Positions 24,549 to 33,230 of a stretch of 64,000 nucleotides of DNA are shown here, piece by piece. The stretch's first letter is position 1. Every line of letters begins with the position of its first letter. Location of the stretch: the NCBI GenBank assembly GCA_965214915.1, contig CBDCCP010000001.1, positions 2,108,001-2,172,000 on the forward strand, read 5' to 3'. The position numbers and the translations under genes are program-made. The DNA comes from CATQHP01 sp965214915 (GTDB lineage Bacteria; Acidobacteriota; Terriglobia; Bryobacterales; UBA6623). The notes under the pieces were generated by a model. It worked only from the letters and a program-made list of their open reading frames with translations, was not told the DNA's origin and ran no database searches.

Positions 24549-25496
24549 TCATCTCAGATGTCCATCAAGCCGCCCGCGGAAGTACGCTACCGTACGCGCG
24601 AGCCCGTCAGCCAATGACACTTCGGGACGCCAGCCGAGCACGCGCTCCGCGCGCGACACGTCCAGCCAGTTTTCTTTGATCTCGCTGGGCCGCGCCGGCC
24701 CCGCGACCGCCGTCAGGTTCGTGCCGCACGCCGCCTGCACGGCGTCGAACAATTCTCCAGTGCGCACCGGCACGCCGCCGGCGATGTTGAAGGCCCCCAC
24801 CGCATCGCTCTCGATGGCGCGCAGGTTGGCCCGCACCACGTCCTCGACGTACACGTAATCGCGGCTCATCCCCGCGGACTGTTCGGGGTAAGCGAAGATC
24901 GTCGGGCGTTCCCCGCGCAGCAGTTTGCCGACGAAAATAGCTACCACGCCGGCTTCTCCGTGCGGATCCTGGCGCGGTCCATAGACGTTGCCGTAACGCA
25001 GCGTAATCGACGAGAGGCCGTATTCCCGCCGGTAGAACTCCAGATAGCGTTCACCGGCAAGTTTGTGGATGGCGTAGGGAGACAGAGGCTGCGGCGTCAC
25101 ATCCTCGGGGGTCGGGCGCCGGCAGACATCGCCGTAGATGGCGCCGCCGCTGGAGATCATGACGAAGCGCCCGACGCCGCGCCTGACACAACTTTGGAGC
25201 ACATTGAGCAGCCCTACGCAGTTGATGCGGGCGTCCAGTACCGGGTCGCGCGCCGAAACGCTGACGCTCATCTGGGCGGCGTGGTGATTCACGACGTCCG
25301 GACGCTCTCTCTCCATTAGGAGATCGAACTCGGGCTCGGCTATGTCGATCCGTTGCAGTCGGGCGCCGCCGGGAACATGGTCGGCGTTCCCACTCAGCAA
25401 GTTGTCTGCGATCACCACGTCGTGACCGGCGGCAAGGTAGGCATCGGCAACATGGGAACCGATAAAGCCGGCTCCGCCAGTGAGCAAAATCTTCAT
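24549..25496 (-). CDS. UDP-glucose 4-epimerase-like NAD-dependent epimerase
   Basis: Extended SDR of 315 residues. NAD motif MKILLTGGAGFIGSHVAD at the N-terminus, NHHAAQMSVSVSARDP, active-site region VMISSGGAIYGD, and the YxxxK pair in SPYAIHKLAGERYLEFY, then RYGNVYGPRQDPHGEAGVVAIF. This is the typical GalE/WbpP-like archaeal and bacterial subgroup acting on UDP-glucose, UDP-galactose or their N-acetyl forms. A small conserved-looking gene ends 9 bp upstream of its ATG, so the two are probably one transcript. It lies outside the polysaccharide cluster and may serve LPS or general sugar-nucleotide supply. Confidence 0.85.
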   Translation of the reverse strand: MKILLTGGAGFIGSHVADAYLAAGHDVVIADNLLSGNADHVPGGARLQRIDIAEPEFDLLMERERPDVVNHHAAQMSVSVSARDPVLDARINCVGLLNVLQSCVRRGVGRFVMISSGGAIYGDVCRRPTPEDVTPQPLSPYAIHKLAGERYLEFYRREYGLSSITLRYGNVYGPRQDPHGEAGVVAIFVGKLLRGERPTIFAYPEQSAGMSRDYVYVEDVVRANLRAIESDAVGAFNIAGGVPVRTGELFDAVQAACGTNLTAVAGPARPSEIKENWLDVSRAERVLGWRPEVSLADGLARTVAYFRGRLDGHLR

Positions 25497-25505
25497 AGTC
25501 CCCTA

Positions 25506-25754
25506 CTAGCGCGACAACATGGGCGGGTTCATCCGCGTGAACTCATAGTTGAGCGGGTCGCGCTCGCGCCGCCGTAGTTGCGCGACGCACTCTTCCACCG
25601 AATCGGCCATAGCTTCAATGCGCTGCAGCGCCAAATTTTGAGGGGAATAGATTTCCATGGCGATGACTTTGCCGACGACGGCCTCGCGCTCGGCGAGCGT
25701 TAAGCGATCGGGCGCCCGCCCGACGAATTGTTCTAGATCCGACGCTACAGCCAT
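25506..25754 (-). CDS. Small protein of unknown function upstream of the epimerase
   Basis: An 82-residue soluble protein from ATG 25754: acidic, mostly helical, with LTLAEREAVVGKVIAMEIYS and RIEAMADSVEECVAQLRRRE. No family recognised. No clear SD before the ATG. It ends 9 bp before the epimerase start on the same strand, and the 89 bp between its start and the divergent phosphatase gene would hold both promoters. Balanced composition and position make it a likely real gene. Confidence 0.55.
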   Translation of the reverse strand: MAVASDLEQFVGRAPDRLTLAEREAVVGKVIAMEIYSPQNLALQRIEAMADSVEECVAQLRRRERDPLNYEFTRMNPPMLSR

Positions 25755-25831
25755 AGGTTCAATTATTGCAGCAAACGCCCGCGCTCCAAGGCAAGCGGCC
25801 TGCGTACAGAGCTTCCGCCGGGGCGGATTGA

Positions 25832-25837
25832 TAAAAT
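25832..25837 (+). promoter_or_regulatory. Candidate -10 box (TAAAAT) for a leaderless transcript
   Basis: TAAAAT ends 6 bases before the GTG start at 25844, which leaves no room for a ribosome binding site if transcription begins where expected. No strong -35 is visible. Confidence 0.35.
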
Positions 25838-25843
25838 CGCATT

Positions 25844-27397
25844 GTGTCAAACCGCATCGGCGCCGCGGCGTCAGTCGTCTATCTTGCGGCGCTGGGAGCG
25901 GCAAGCGTCTTCGTGGCCGACGCCGCCTGGAAGAGCGTCACGAATTACCGCACGCCTTACGCCTACGATGCGGTTTTCCCGGCGGGGCGGCCGCTGACCG
26001 AGAAGCTGGTGCTGATCGTTCTGGACGGTCTCCGTGTGGACAGGGCCGCCGATCTGGAGCATCTGCAACGGCTGGCCGCGCGCGGTTCGTCAGGGTCGCT
26101 GCGCGTGGGCATGCCGTCTTTGTCCAATCCGGCGCGGGCGACGATGGTCACCGGCGCGTGGCCGGAAATCAGCGGCGTCACCAACAACGCCCTGTTCAGT
26201 CCGCCCCCCATCCAGTCGATCTTTTCACTTGCCAAGCGCCATAATCTGAGCGTCGCTGCATTCGGTTCGAGTTTTTGGAAACGGGCGTTCGGCGACATTC
26301 TCGGCGACGATTACAAGGGCTTCGAAAAAGAACTGCGCGGTGGACGTTCTCCACAGGAATTGAGCGCATGGCAGCAAGACATTTGCGCTCGGGCGCTTGC
26401 GTTTCTTGCCAAGAAACCGTCGAATTTCACCGTCGTGGGCCTGACCGCCGGCGACGAAGCCGGCCACGATTTCGGCGGCGATTCCGACGGCTACCGCGTC
26501 GTGACGGCGGCCGTCGACGACTGTCTCGGGCAAATCGTCTCCCACTTCGACTTAGCGACAACCACTTTCGCCGCCGTATCCGATCACGGGCACATCGACC
26601 GGCGGGGACAGGGCGGCCACGGGGGATCAGAGCCTGAAGTCATCGCCGCTCCGGTGGTTTTGGCGGGCGCGGGAATCCGCGCGGGCGGCAGGGCGGACGG
26701 TCTGCTCGTGGATCTCGCGCCGACCGTCGGCGCGCTGCTCGGGCTGCCGATGCCGGCGAACAACCAGGGCCGCGTGTTGGCGGAAACCCTGAACGCCCCG
26801 CCGGAACGCCTGCAGGCCATCCGTCAACGCGAGCGTGAACAGCAGGAATGCCTGGCGGCCCGGCTTCCCGACCGCGAGGCCGCGCTGCAGGCCGAGCGCC
26901 GCGACCGCGGCCCCGCCGCGACGTTGACCGCAGTCTGGTTCCTGGCGGTTCTCTCGGCTGCGCTGGCGGGCGCTGCGCCGCGGCGTCTGGCCGCTGCAAT
27001 CGCGCTTTATTTCGGCGTTTATTACGCGCTGTTCCTGGCTCTGGGGCTCGGCTATTCACTGAGCGCGGTCGTACGCGAGGAATACTTGAACGGTTTCTTC
27101 CTGAAAAACGTCCTGGCGGCTGCGGCCGGATATGGAATCGGCGCAATCTGGCTCGCAAAGACCGCCACGAGCGAGAAAAATCTCCACCTGCGGCTGGCGC
27201 TGGCTGTCACCAGCCTGTCGGGCTTGCTCGTCGCCTGGACGCATGCGCAATCGGGGCTGCTGATGCGAGGATTCACGCCCGATCTGAATGCGGGCTTCAA
27301 AGCCTATCTCGATCTACTGGCCATTGTCGGAGTCGCCGGCGGCGCCTTGATCGCGTTTTTCGTCTTCCGTCGAACCGGACGCGCCGAATCGGCTTGA
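25844..27397 (+). CDS. Membrane-bound alkaline-phosphatase-superfamily enzyme (PIG-N/PIG-O-like layout)
   Basis: 517 residues. An N-terminal membrane helix precedes an alkaline-phosphatase-fold domain: VLIVLDGLRVDR (first metal ligand), MPSLSNPARATMVTG (nucleophile, S or T), GDEAGHDFGGDSDGYR and VSDHGHIDRRGQGGHGGSE (metal ligands). From about residue 365 come five or six membrane helices. This layout is that of GPI ethanolamine-phosphate transferases and related bacterial phosphoglycan or phospholipid modifying enzymes, with the active site outside the cytoplasm. It may transfer or hydrolyse a phospho-group on a surface lipid or glycan. The start is GTG 25844. xseA begins 3 bp after its stop. 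Confidence 0.72.
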   Translation: MSNRIGAAASVVYLAALGAASVFVADAAWKSVTNYRTPYAYDAVFPAGRPLTEKLVLIVLDGLRVDRAADLEHLQRLAARGSSGSLRVGMPSLSNPARATMVTGAWPEISGVTNNALFSPPPIQSIFSLAKRHNLSVAAFGSSFWKRAFGDILGDDYKGFEKELRGGRSPQELSAWQQDICARALAFLAKKPSNFTVVGLTAGDEAGHDFGGDSDGYRVVTAAVDDCLGQIVSHFDLATTTFAAVSDHGHIDRRGQGGHGGSEPEVIAAPVVLAGAGIRAGGRADGLLVDLAPTVGALLGLPMPANNQGRVLAETLNAPPERLQAIRQREREQQECLAARLPDREAALQAERRDRGPAATLTAVWFLAVLSAALAGAAPRRLAAAIALYFGVYYALFLALGLGYSLSAVVREEYLNGFFLKNVLAAAAGYGIGAIWLAKTATSEKNLHLRLALAVTSLSGLLVAWTHAQSGLLMRGFTPDLNAGFKAYLDLLAIVGVAGGALIAFFVFRRTGRAESA

Positions 27398-27400
27398 TCC

Positions 27401-28768
27401 ATGGAGCAAACACAACTCGACTTTGCAAGCGACCGGCGCATCTACAGCGTGGCCGACTTGACGGCTGTCGTCCGCGAATTACTCGAGGACGCCTTTCCCG
27501 ACGCCTGGGTTTCGGGCGAGATATCGAATGCTCGCAGAGCGCCGAGCGGACATTGGTATTTCACGCTCAAAGACGACCGCGCGCAGTTGCGGTGCGTTTG
27601 TTTTCGCCAGGACGCGATGTATCTCAAGATCAAGCCGCGAGACGGGATCGCGGTCATCGCCCGCGGGCGCGTCGGCGTTTACGAAGCCCGCGGAGAGTAC
27701 CAGCTCTATGTCGAGGCTATCGAGCCGCAAGGCGTCGGCGCCTTGCAACTGGCTTTCGAGCAACTCAAGAAAAAGCTCGCGGCCGAGGGTCTGTTCGACG
27801 ATGAGCGCAAACGCGAGCTTCCGGCGGCGCCGACGCGCATCGGCATCGTTACGTCGCCGGCCGGAGCGGTCATCGCCGATCTGATCCGCGTCATTGAACG
27901 CCGCTTCCCGGCGGCGAACATTCGGCTGTACCCCGCCCGCGTCCAGGGAGACGAAGCGGCCGCCGACATTGCCCGGGGCATCCGCTACTTCAGCGAGAAC
28001 CCCTGGGCGCAGGTCGTCATCGCCGCGCGCGGCGGCGGCTCGCTCGAAGACCTGTGGGCCTTCAACGAAGAAAAGGTTGCGCGCGCCATCGCCGCCTGCT
28101 CGACGCCCGTCATTTCCGCCGTCGGGCACCAAACGGATTTCACGATCGCCGACTTTGTAGCCGATGTCCGCGCGCCGACTCCATCGGCCGCGGCGGAACT
28201 CGCCGTGCCCGATATTCAAGGGATATTGCAAGCCCTGAGCGGCCTCGAGCAGCGCGGAGCCCGCGCCCTGCGCTACCGCATCGCAACTCTGGGCGGGAAG
28301 ATGCTGGAGGCCGGTCTCGAACGGGGCGCGGCAAGCATGCGCCGCCGCTTGGCCGAATCCCGGCAACGCCTGGACGACGCCGAACGAACGCTGAGGAGCG
28401 CGACCGCTGCGCGCCTGCGTACGGCGCGCGAGCGTCTCGCCGCACAAGACCGCAAACTGGCAACGCTCGACCTGCGCGTCGGCCTGGCGCGCCAACGCCA
28501 ACGGCTCGAATCGCTGGCGCAACGGCCGGCCCCGTTGCAACTGCGCCGTCTGGAACGCCTCGCGGCGCGGCTCGCCGCTCTCGACGGCAGCCTTGGCGCA
28601 CTCAGTCCGCTGGCGATTCTCGAGCGCGGTTACGCAATCGTGCGGACGCAAGCCGGCGAGCTGGTACGGGACAATCGACAGGCAGCCCCGGGCGACCGGC
28701 TGGGCGTCAGGCTTCATCGCGGCCGGCTGAGCGTCACCGTAGCGGAAACCTCGAGCGACAGCGGCTGA
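27401..28768 (+). CDS. xseA: Exodeoxyribonuclease VII large subunit
   Basis: 455 residues, usual for XseA. An N-terminal OB-fold (YSVADLTAVVRELLEDAFPDAWVSGEIS, residues 12-39, with GHWYFTLKDDRAQLRCVCF) leads into the catalytic domain: RIGIVTSPAGAVIADLI, VIAARGGGSLEDLWAFNEE and PVISAVGHQTDFTIADFVAD, then an Arg/Leu-rich coiled coil and a C-terminal beta segment (LERGYAIVRTQAGELVRDN). It degrades single-stranded DNA together with XseB, which is not adjacent here. It is packed 3 bp behind the phosphatase gene, an unusual pairing that is probably just operon packing. Confidence 0.93.
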   Translation: MEQTQLDFASDRRIYSVADLTAVVRELLEDAFPDAWVSGEISNARRAPSGHWYFTLKDDRAQLRCVCFRQDAMYLKIKPRDGIAVIARGRVGVYEARGEYQLYVEAIEPQGVGALQLAFEQLKKKLAAEGLFDDERKRELPAAPTRIGIVTSPAGAVIADLIRVIERRFPAANIRLYPARVQGDEAAADIARGIRYFSENPWAQVVIAARGGGSLEDLWAFNEEKVARAIAACSTPVISAVGHQTDFTIADFVADVRAPTPSAAAELAVPDIQGILQALSGLEQRGARALRYRIATLGGKMLEAGLERGAASMRRRLAESRQRLDDAERTLRSATAARLRTARERLAAQDRKLATLDLRVGLARQRQRLESLAQRPAPLQLRRLERLAARLAALDGSLGALSPLAILERGYAIVRTQAGELVRDNRQAAPGDRLGVRLHRGRLSVTVAETSSDSG

Positions 28769-28831
28769 CCCGCGCGGCTGCCGCTATACTGAACAAGAGT
28801 CCGCACGGACGAGCGAGGGAGAGACCATCAC

Positions 28832-29356
28832 ATGCCGAACAAACTGTTGCGTCTTACGTTGTGCGCCGTTGTCCTGGCGGCCGCCTGCGGCACGTCCGGC
28901 GGCGGTTCCCCGAACGTCGCGGCGGAAGCCGCCGCGGGCGGCGAAACGATACAGCTTCCCGACTTCAGCCTCAAGGACATGAACGGCAAGGAATTCACCC
29001 AGGCGGATGTCGAAGGCCGGGTCGTGCTGCTCAATTTCTGGGCCACGTGGTGCGGCCCCTGCAAGATCGAAATGCCCTGGTTCATCGACTTTCAGCGCAA
29101 GTACAAAGATCGAGGCTTCACGGTGTTGGCCGTTTCGCTCGACGAAGACGGCTGGGAAGTCGTCCGTCCCTTCGCGGCGGAGTTGAAACCCAACTTCCCG
29201 ATCTTGCTGGGCGATGACGCGACGGCCGAAGAATTCGGCGGCGTCGTGGCGCTGCCGACGAGCTTCATCGTCAACAAGAAGGGTGAAATCGTGACTCGCC
29301 ACACCGGCTTGGTCAGCAAGGACGAGTATGAAAACGAGATCCAGCGGCTGTTGTGA
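28832..29356 (+). CDS. TlpA-like thioredoxin-fold lipoprotein
   Basis: 174 residues. A lipoprotein signal with lipobox LAAAC (cysteine 20) anchors it outside the inner membrane. The thioredoxin fold has LNFWATWCGPCKIEMPWF, the WCGPC redox site, and the cis-proline region GVVALPTSFIVNKKGEI. It would reduce or exchange disulfides in exported proteins, for example in cytochrome c maturation. The DsbD-N-like gene overlaps its 3' end by 29 bp, which fits an electron-transfer pair. SD gggaga lies about 11 bases before ATG 28832. Confidence 0.88.
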   Translation: MPNKLLRLTLCAVVLAAACGTSGGGSPNVAAEAAAGGETIQLPDFSLKDMNGKEFTQADVEGRVVLLNFWATWCGPCKIEMPWFIDFQRKYKDRGFTVLAVSLDEDGWEVVRPFAAELKPNFPILLGDDATAEEFGGVVALPTSFIVNKKGEIVTRHTGLVSKDEYENEIQRLL

Positions 29357-29837
29357 CTGGGCGAGCCTCGCCGGGAAGTTGACCTTATGCGCCTGCGGTC
29401 TGAGCTTCGTCATCGCGGCGGGGCTCGGCCAATTCAAGGGATTTTCGGCGGCATCCATCGAACCCATTCCGGCAGTGGCGCTGACGCCGGGCGCCGCCGT
29501 TGAGGTTCCCGTCTCGGTGCGCATCCGCAAGGGCTACCACATCAACTCCAACCGGCCGCTCGAAGACTACCTGATCCCGACAAAACTAAGTTGGGACGCA
29601 GCGCCGCTCGTTGTCGCCTCCATCGACTACCCGCAAGCGCAAGAGATCAAGCCCTCTTTCTCCCAAAAGCCGCTGTCGGTTTACTCCTCGCGCATTGTGA
29701 TTCGGACGCGCTTCCAGGCGCCGGCGGCGGAAATCGGTCTGTCGGAGTTGAAAGGCAAATTTCGGTTCCAGGCCTGCGACGACAAATCGTGCCTGCCGCC
29801 GAAGACGATCGACGTCTCGGCGCCCGTGCGCCGCTGA
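29328..29837 (+). CDS. Exported protein with DsbD N-terminal-like domain
   Basis: About 169 residues. After a hydrophobic signal-like stretch (LTLCACGLSFVIAAGLG) comes an immunoglobulin-like domain with VSVRIRKGYHINSNRPLEDYLIPTKL and FRFQACDDKSCLPPKTIDV. The last segment matches the DsbD N-terminal family, in which a CxxxxxC pair (here C-DDKS-C) takes electrons from a transmembrane partner. ATG 29328 overlaps the TlpA-like gene; a TTG at 29379 directly before the signal helix is a possible alternative start. No transmembrane DsbD/CcdA gene follows, so its electron donor is encoded elsewhere. Confidence 0.75.
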   Translation: MKTRSSGCCDWASLAGKLTLCACGLSFVIAAGLGQFKGFSAASIEPIPAVALTPGAAVEVPVSVRIRKGYHINSNRPLEDYLIPTKLSWDAAPLVVASIDYPQAQEIKPSFSQKPLSVYSSRIVIRTRFQAPAAEIGLSELKGKFRFQACDDKSCLPPKTIDVSAPVRR

Positions 29838-29907
29838 CGCCCGGCGGTTTTCGAACCGGTCCGCGGCGGTAAGCGGCCAATTGGATTGCGCCGGTTGGAC
29901 AATCGAT

Positions 29908-29936
29908 TTGGGTCGGCAGCGGTCTTGCGCTATGAT
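29908..29936 (+). promoter_or_regulatory. Sigma70-type promoter for the enoyl-CoA hydratase, probably leaderless
   Basis: TTGGGT (29908-29913), 17 bases, TATGAT (29931-29936). The ATG at 29946 begins 10 bases after the -10 box, so the transcript would start at or within a few bases of the start codon. No SD is seen. Confidence 0.5.
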
Positions 29937-29945
29937 TCCCAAGCA

Positions 29946-30740
29946 ATGTCCGACGAGTCGGTTTCGTACGCAAACAATGCGGGCGCGGCAACGCTCACGC
30001 TCAACCGCCCCAAGCTGCACAACGCTCTCGACGAGAGGGCCATCGCCGAGTTGAGCGCCCGGCTGGAAGAGGCGGCCGCTGATGCGTCCGTCCGCGTGAT
30101 TGTTTTGGCCGCCGCCGGAGCGAGCTTCAGCGCCGGCGCAGACCTGCATTACATGCGCCGGATGGCCGATTTCACCCCTGCCGAGAATCGGGCGGACGCC
30201 GGCCGATTCGCCAAGTTGCTCCACCTGCTGCACTCTTCTCCCAAGCCGACCGTCGCCCGCGTCCAAGGCGCGGCGATCGGCGGCGGAGTCGGTTTGATCG
30301 CCGCTTGCGACATCGCCGTCGCCTCGACGGAAGCGTTCTTTCGGTTGACCGAGGTCCGTCTAGGTCTGATCGCCGCGCTCATCGGCCCTTATCTGATCGA
30401 GGCCATGGGGCCGCGCGCGGCGCGGCGCTGCATGCTGACCTCCGAGCGCCTCGACGCCGCGTCCGCCAAGGCCTGCGGACTGGTCGATGAAGTCGTAGCA
30501 GCCGGCGAGCTCGATGCGGCGGTAGCGCGGTTTGCCGTCCGTCTGGCCCGCGGCGGCCCCGAGGCGCTCGCGGCCAGCAAGCGGCTTGTGGCGGATATTT
30601 CCGGTTCGCCGATCGACGCGGCCGTTCGCTCGCGCACGGCGGAAGCGATCGCCTCGCGCCGAGCGTCAGCCGAAGCGCAGGCCGGCATCGCCTCCTACTT
30701 TGAGAAAAAGCCGCCGCCGTGGCAGGGGCCCCCATCCTGA
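29946..30740 (+). CDS. Enoyl-CoA hydratase/isomerase family protein
   Basis: Crotonase-fold enzyme of 264 residues. VIVLAAAGASFSAGADLHYM (first oxyanion-hole segment, residues 53-72) and VARVQGAAIGGGVGLIAACD (second segment, with the GGG turn) are clear; FFRLTEVRLGLIAALIGPYL carries the usual region of the catalytic glutamates. The sequence is close in look to methylglutaconyl-CoA hydratases of leucine breakdown, but no liu or mcc partner genes are nearby, so the substrate stays open. It acts in the cytoplasm. The sulfatase gene starts 18 bp later. Confidence 0.82.
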   Translation: MSDESVSYANNAGAATLTLNRPKLHNALDERAIAELSARLEEAAADASVRVIVLAAAGASFSAGADLHYMRRMADFTPAENRADAGRFAKLLHLLHSSPKPTVARVQGAAIGGGVGLIAACDIAVASTEAFFRLTEVRLGLIAALIGPYLIEAMGPRAARRCMLTSERLDAASAKACGLVDEVVAAGELDAAVARFAVRLARGGPEALAASKRLVADISGSPIDAAVRSRTAEAIASRRASAEAQAGIASYFEKKPPPWQGPPS

Positions 30741-30758
30741 AATGGCAAGGAGCATTTC

Positions 30759-32264
30759 ATGAAGAAATCCAATCGACCCTCGAGGCGTCAGGCGCTGCAA
30801 ACGCTCAGCGGAACCGCTGCCGCGTTGCTCACCCGCTGCGGCGGCTCCGCCGGAAACTACCCGCGGCCGAACATCTTGTTCGTCATGACCGACGACCAGC
30901 AGCACGCGCAGATGAGCTGCGCCGGCCACCCGCTCCTCGAAACGCCCCATATGGACCGCCTCGCGGCCGAGGGCGTACGATTCGCCAATGCCTACTGCAC
31001 GAATTCGCTCTGCGCTCCTTCCCGGGCAAGCGTCTTGACCGGTTGCTATTCCCACGTACACGGCATCCGCGGCAATTCCGAAAAGGCCGACGCGGTGGAA
31101 GGGCTCGACCCGACGCTGCCCACGTTCCCGGAGTTGCTGCGGGAGGCGGGTTACCAAACGGGTATCGTCGGCAAATGGCATCTGCGTCAGGAACCGAAGG
31201 GATTCGACGAATGGAAAATCCTCCCCGGACAGGGAGTCTATTTCGATCCGGATTTCGTCGTCGGCGACGAGACCGAGAAACACTCCGGTTACGTCACCGA
31301 CATCACCACCGACTTCGCGCTGGACTTCCTGCGGCGCCGGCAGGACGGTCCCTTCTGCCTCGTCTATCAGCACAAGGCGCCGCATCGGCCGTTCACTCCC
31401 GCGCCGCGCCACGCGAATTTGTACAACGACATCGCCTGGCCGCACCCGCAAACGTACGACGACGACTACGCCACCCGCCGGGTCGCCGGGGAGGCCGAGG
31501 ACATGCGCTTCGAAGTCAGCCTGGCCGGAGACTACGACGACCTGCCCGCAAATCTCAGCCCGGCCGCCAAGCGGGAATGGATTTTCCAACGGTTCGTGAA
31601 AGACCATCACCGCGCGGTTTACGGCGTCGACGAGAATCTCGGCATAGTGCTCGATTACCTCGACGCTGCGGGACTGGCGGAAGATACGCTGGTCATCTAC
31701 ACCGCCGACAACGGCTATTTTCTGGGCGAGCACGGCTGGTACGACAAGCGGTTCATGTACGAACCGTCGCTGCGCATCCCGCTGCTGGCCCGCTATCCGC
31801 GGCTGGGCCATGCCGGCCTCGTTGCTGACCGCCCGGCGCTCAACATCGACATCGCTCCGACGATCCTCGACTTTGCCGGAGTTCCGCTGCCGGAGCGCAT
31901 GCAGGGAACCAGCCTGCGGCCGCTGATGGAAGGCGATCCCCCGGACGATTGGCGGACTTCGGTGCTGTACAGCTACTACGAAAACTCGTGGGCGTTCCGC
32001 GAAATGGCCCGCGAGCAGATGACCGACCCCAGCTTTCGGTTTTGGACCCCGCACCGCGTCGGCCCCAACCGCGGCGTGCGCACCGACCGCTACAAGCTCA
32101 TCGAATACTACGGCGAAGAAGGAGGCTACTGGGAGCTTTTCGACCTGCGCGAAGACCCGCACGAGTTGCGCAACCTGTACGGCCAGCCGGGCATGGCCGA
32201 CCTCGAAACCGAATTGAAAGCCGAGTTGCGGCGGCTGCGCGGGCAGTACGGCGAGCAAGGGTAG
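30759..32264 (+). CDS. Secreted sulfatase (formylglycine-dependent, type I)
   Basis: Arylsulfatase-family enzyme of 501 residues, exported by an RRQALQTLSGTAAALL signal ending in a lipobox-like TRCGG. The core is NILFVMTDDQQHAQM (metal ligands DD), NSLCAPSRASVLTG (C-A-P-S-R; the cysteine becomes formylglycine), GKWHLR, HKAPHRPF and VIYTADNGYFLGEHGWYDKR. It removes sulfate from sulfated glycans or choline-type esters; the substrate is not defined by context. SD aaggag lies 7 bases before ATG 30759. It converges on the esterase gene of the neighbouring operon. A polysaccharide-feeding role would suit the TonB system next door. Confidence 0.9.
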   Translation: MKKSNRPSRRQALQTLSGTAAALLTRCGGSAGNYPRPNILFVMTDDQQHAQMSCAGHPLLETPHMDRLAAEGVRFANAYCTNSLCAPSRASVLTGCYSHVHGIRGNSEKADAVEGLDPTLPTFPELLREAGYQTGIVGKWHLRQEPKGFDEWKILPGQGVYFDPDFVVGDETEKHSGYVTDITTDFALDFLRRRQDGPFCLVYQHKAPHRPFTPAPRHANLYNDIAWPHPQTYDDDYATRRVAGEAEDMRFEVSLAGDYDDLPANLSPAAKREWIFQRFVKDHHRAVYGVDENLGIVLDYLDAAGLAEDTLVIYTADNGYFLGEHGWYDKRFMYEPSLRIPLLARYPRLGHAGLVADRPALNIDIAPTILDFAGVPLPERMQGTSLRPLMEGDPPDDWRTSVLYSYYENSWAFREMAREQMTDPSFRFWTPHRVGPNRGVRTDRYKLIEYYGEEGGYWELFDLREDPHELRNLYGQPGMADLETELKAELRRLRGQYGEQG

Positions 32265-32345
32265 TTGCCATGACGCCACGACTCAGCCGAGTTCCTTGGA
32301 ACCATGGAAACCGTGATGGAAAGCCGCTCGGGCGTCCCCGCGTCT

Positions 32346-33230
32346 TCAGCGCCCGTGCGCAGCGAGAAAGGCGCTGACGGCGCGCGTACACGGCTCATCG
32401 TAGAACTTCCGGCCGCCGTGCGCGGCCCCATGCACAACCTGAAAGCTCACCGCCAGTCCGAAACTCTTGTATTTTCCATGCAGCTCATGCGATTGGTTGA
32501 TCGGCATTCGAGAATCTTGATCGCCGTGCAGCAGGAGGAGCGCGGGGTCGGACTTGTCAACGTGAAACACCGGACTGGCCAATCGGGCCAACTCCGGGTC
32601 TTCCTCGGGTTGCGCGCCGAGCAAGAGTTGCAACGCCGGAATGCGAACGCCCAGCCCGCGCGGCGTGGACTGCTGGAGAATCGTCAGCAGGTTGGCCGCT
32701 CCGAAGTAAGAGACGATAGCCTGCACGTCCGAAGATCGGTCGAGATGCCTGCCCACCGTTCCTTCGAGTTCCCGGCTGCCGTTTGTAACGCCGACCAACG
32801 CGGCCAGATGTCCTCCGGCGGATGAGCCCGCAATCGCGATCTTGCGGGCGTCGTAAGGGTATTGGTCCTGCTTGGCGCGAAGAAAGCGGATCGCCGCTTT
32901 GATGTCATGCGCCTGCGCAGGGAAACGCGCCTCCGAAGAGAGCCTGTATTCCACGCTTGCGACCGCGTACCCTTCGTCCAGCAGTGCGGTCAGCGGCATC
33001 GAGTCCTTGGATCCGCTGCGCCAGGCCCCGCCGTGAACGTACACGATCAGCGGAGGCCGTCTCGACGTTTGGGGCAAGTAGATGTCCAGCAGCAACTCGC
33101 GGCCGCCGACCTCCGCGAAGGTTATGTCGGCGAGCTTGCGGAACGAGGGCTGCGCCGTTAACGCCGGCCCCGCGCCAAGACAGGATGCGGCAAGCAGGCA
33201 TGGAATCCGAAAACGGTTCACGACGGACAA
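32346..33230 (-). CDS. Secreted alpha/beta-hydrolase (esterase/lipase, BD-FAE-like)
   Basis: 294 residues with a signal peptide (about 1-26, ending LTAQ). Oxyanion motif IVYVHGGAWRSG, nucleophile elbow IAGSSAGGHLAALVG, acid in LLLLHGDQDSRMP and histidine in VHGAAHGGRKF. Such enzymes remove acetyl or feruloyl groups from xylan-like glycans or act on small esters. The start is TTG 33230, directly abutting the ankyrin gene stop, with gagg 4 bases ahead; GTG 33221 is an alternative with better spacing. It is the last gene of the five-gene minus-strand unit. Confidence 0.82.
   Translation of the reverse strand: MSVVNRFRIPCLLAASCLGAGPALTAQPSFRKLADITFAEVGGRELLLDIYLPQTSRRPPLIVYVHGGAWRSGSKDSMPLTALLDEGYAVASVEYRLSSEARFPAQAHDIKAAIRFLRAKQDQYPYDARKIAIAGSSAGGHLAALVGVTNGSRELEGTVGRHLDRSSDVQAIVSYFGAANLLTILQQSTPRGLGVRIPALQLLLGAQPEEDPELARLASPVFHVDKSDPALLLLHGDQDSRMPINQSHELHGKYKSFGLAVSFQVVHGAAHGGRKFYDEPCTRAVSAFLAAHGR

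Noticed and set aside
30666..32279. A 537-codon open frame antisense to the sulfatase
   Set aside because: The sulfatase frame carries CAPSR and all metal ligands; the antisense frame has no recognisable domain.
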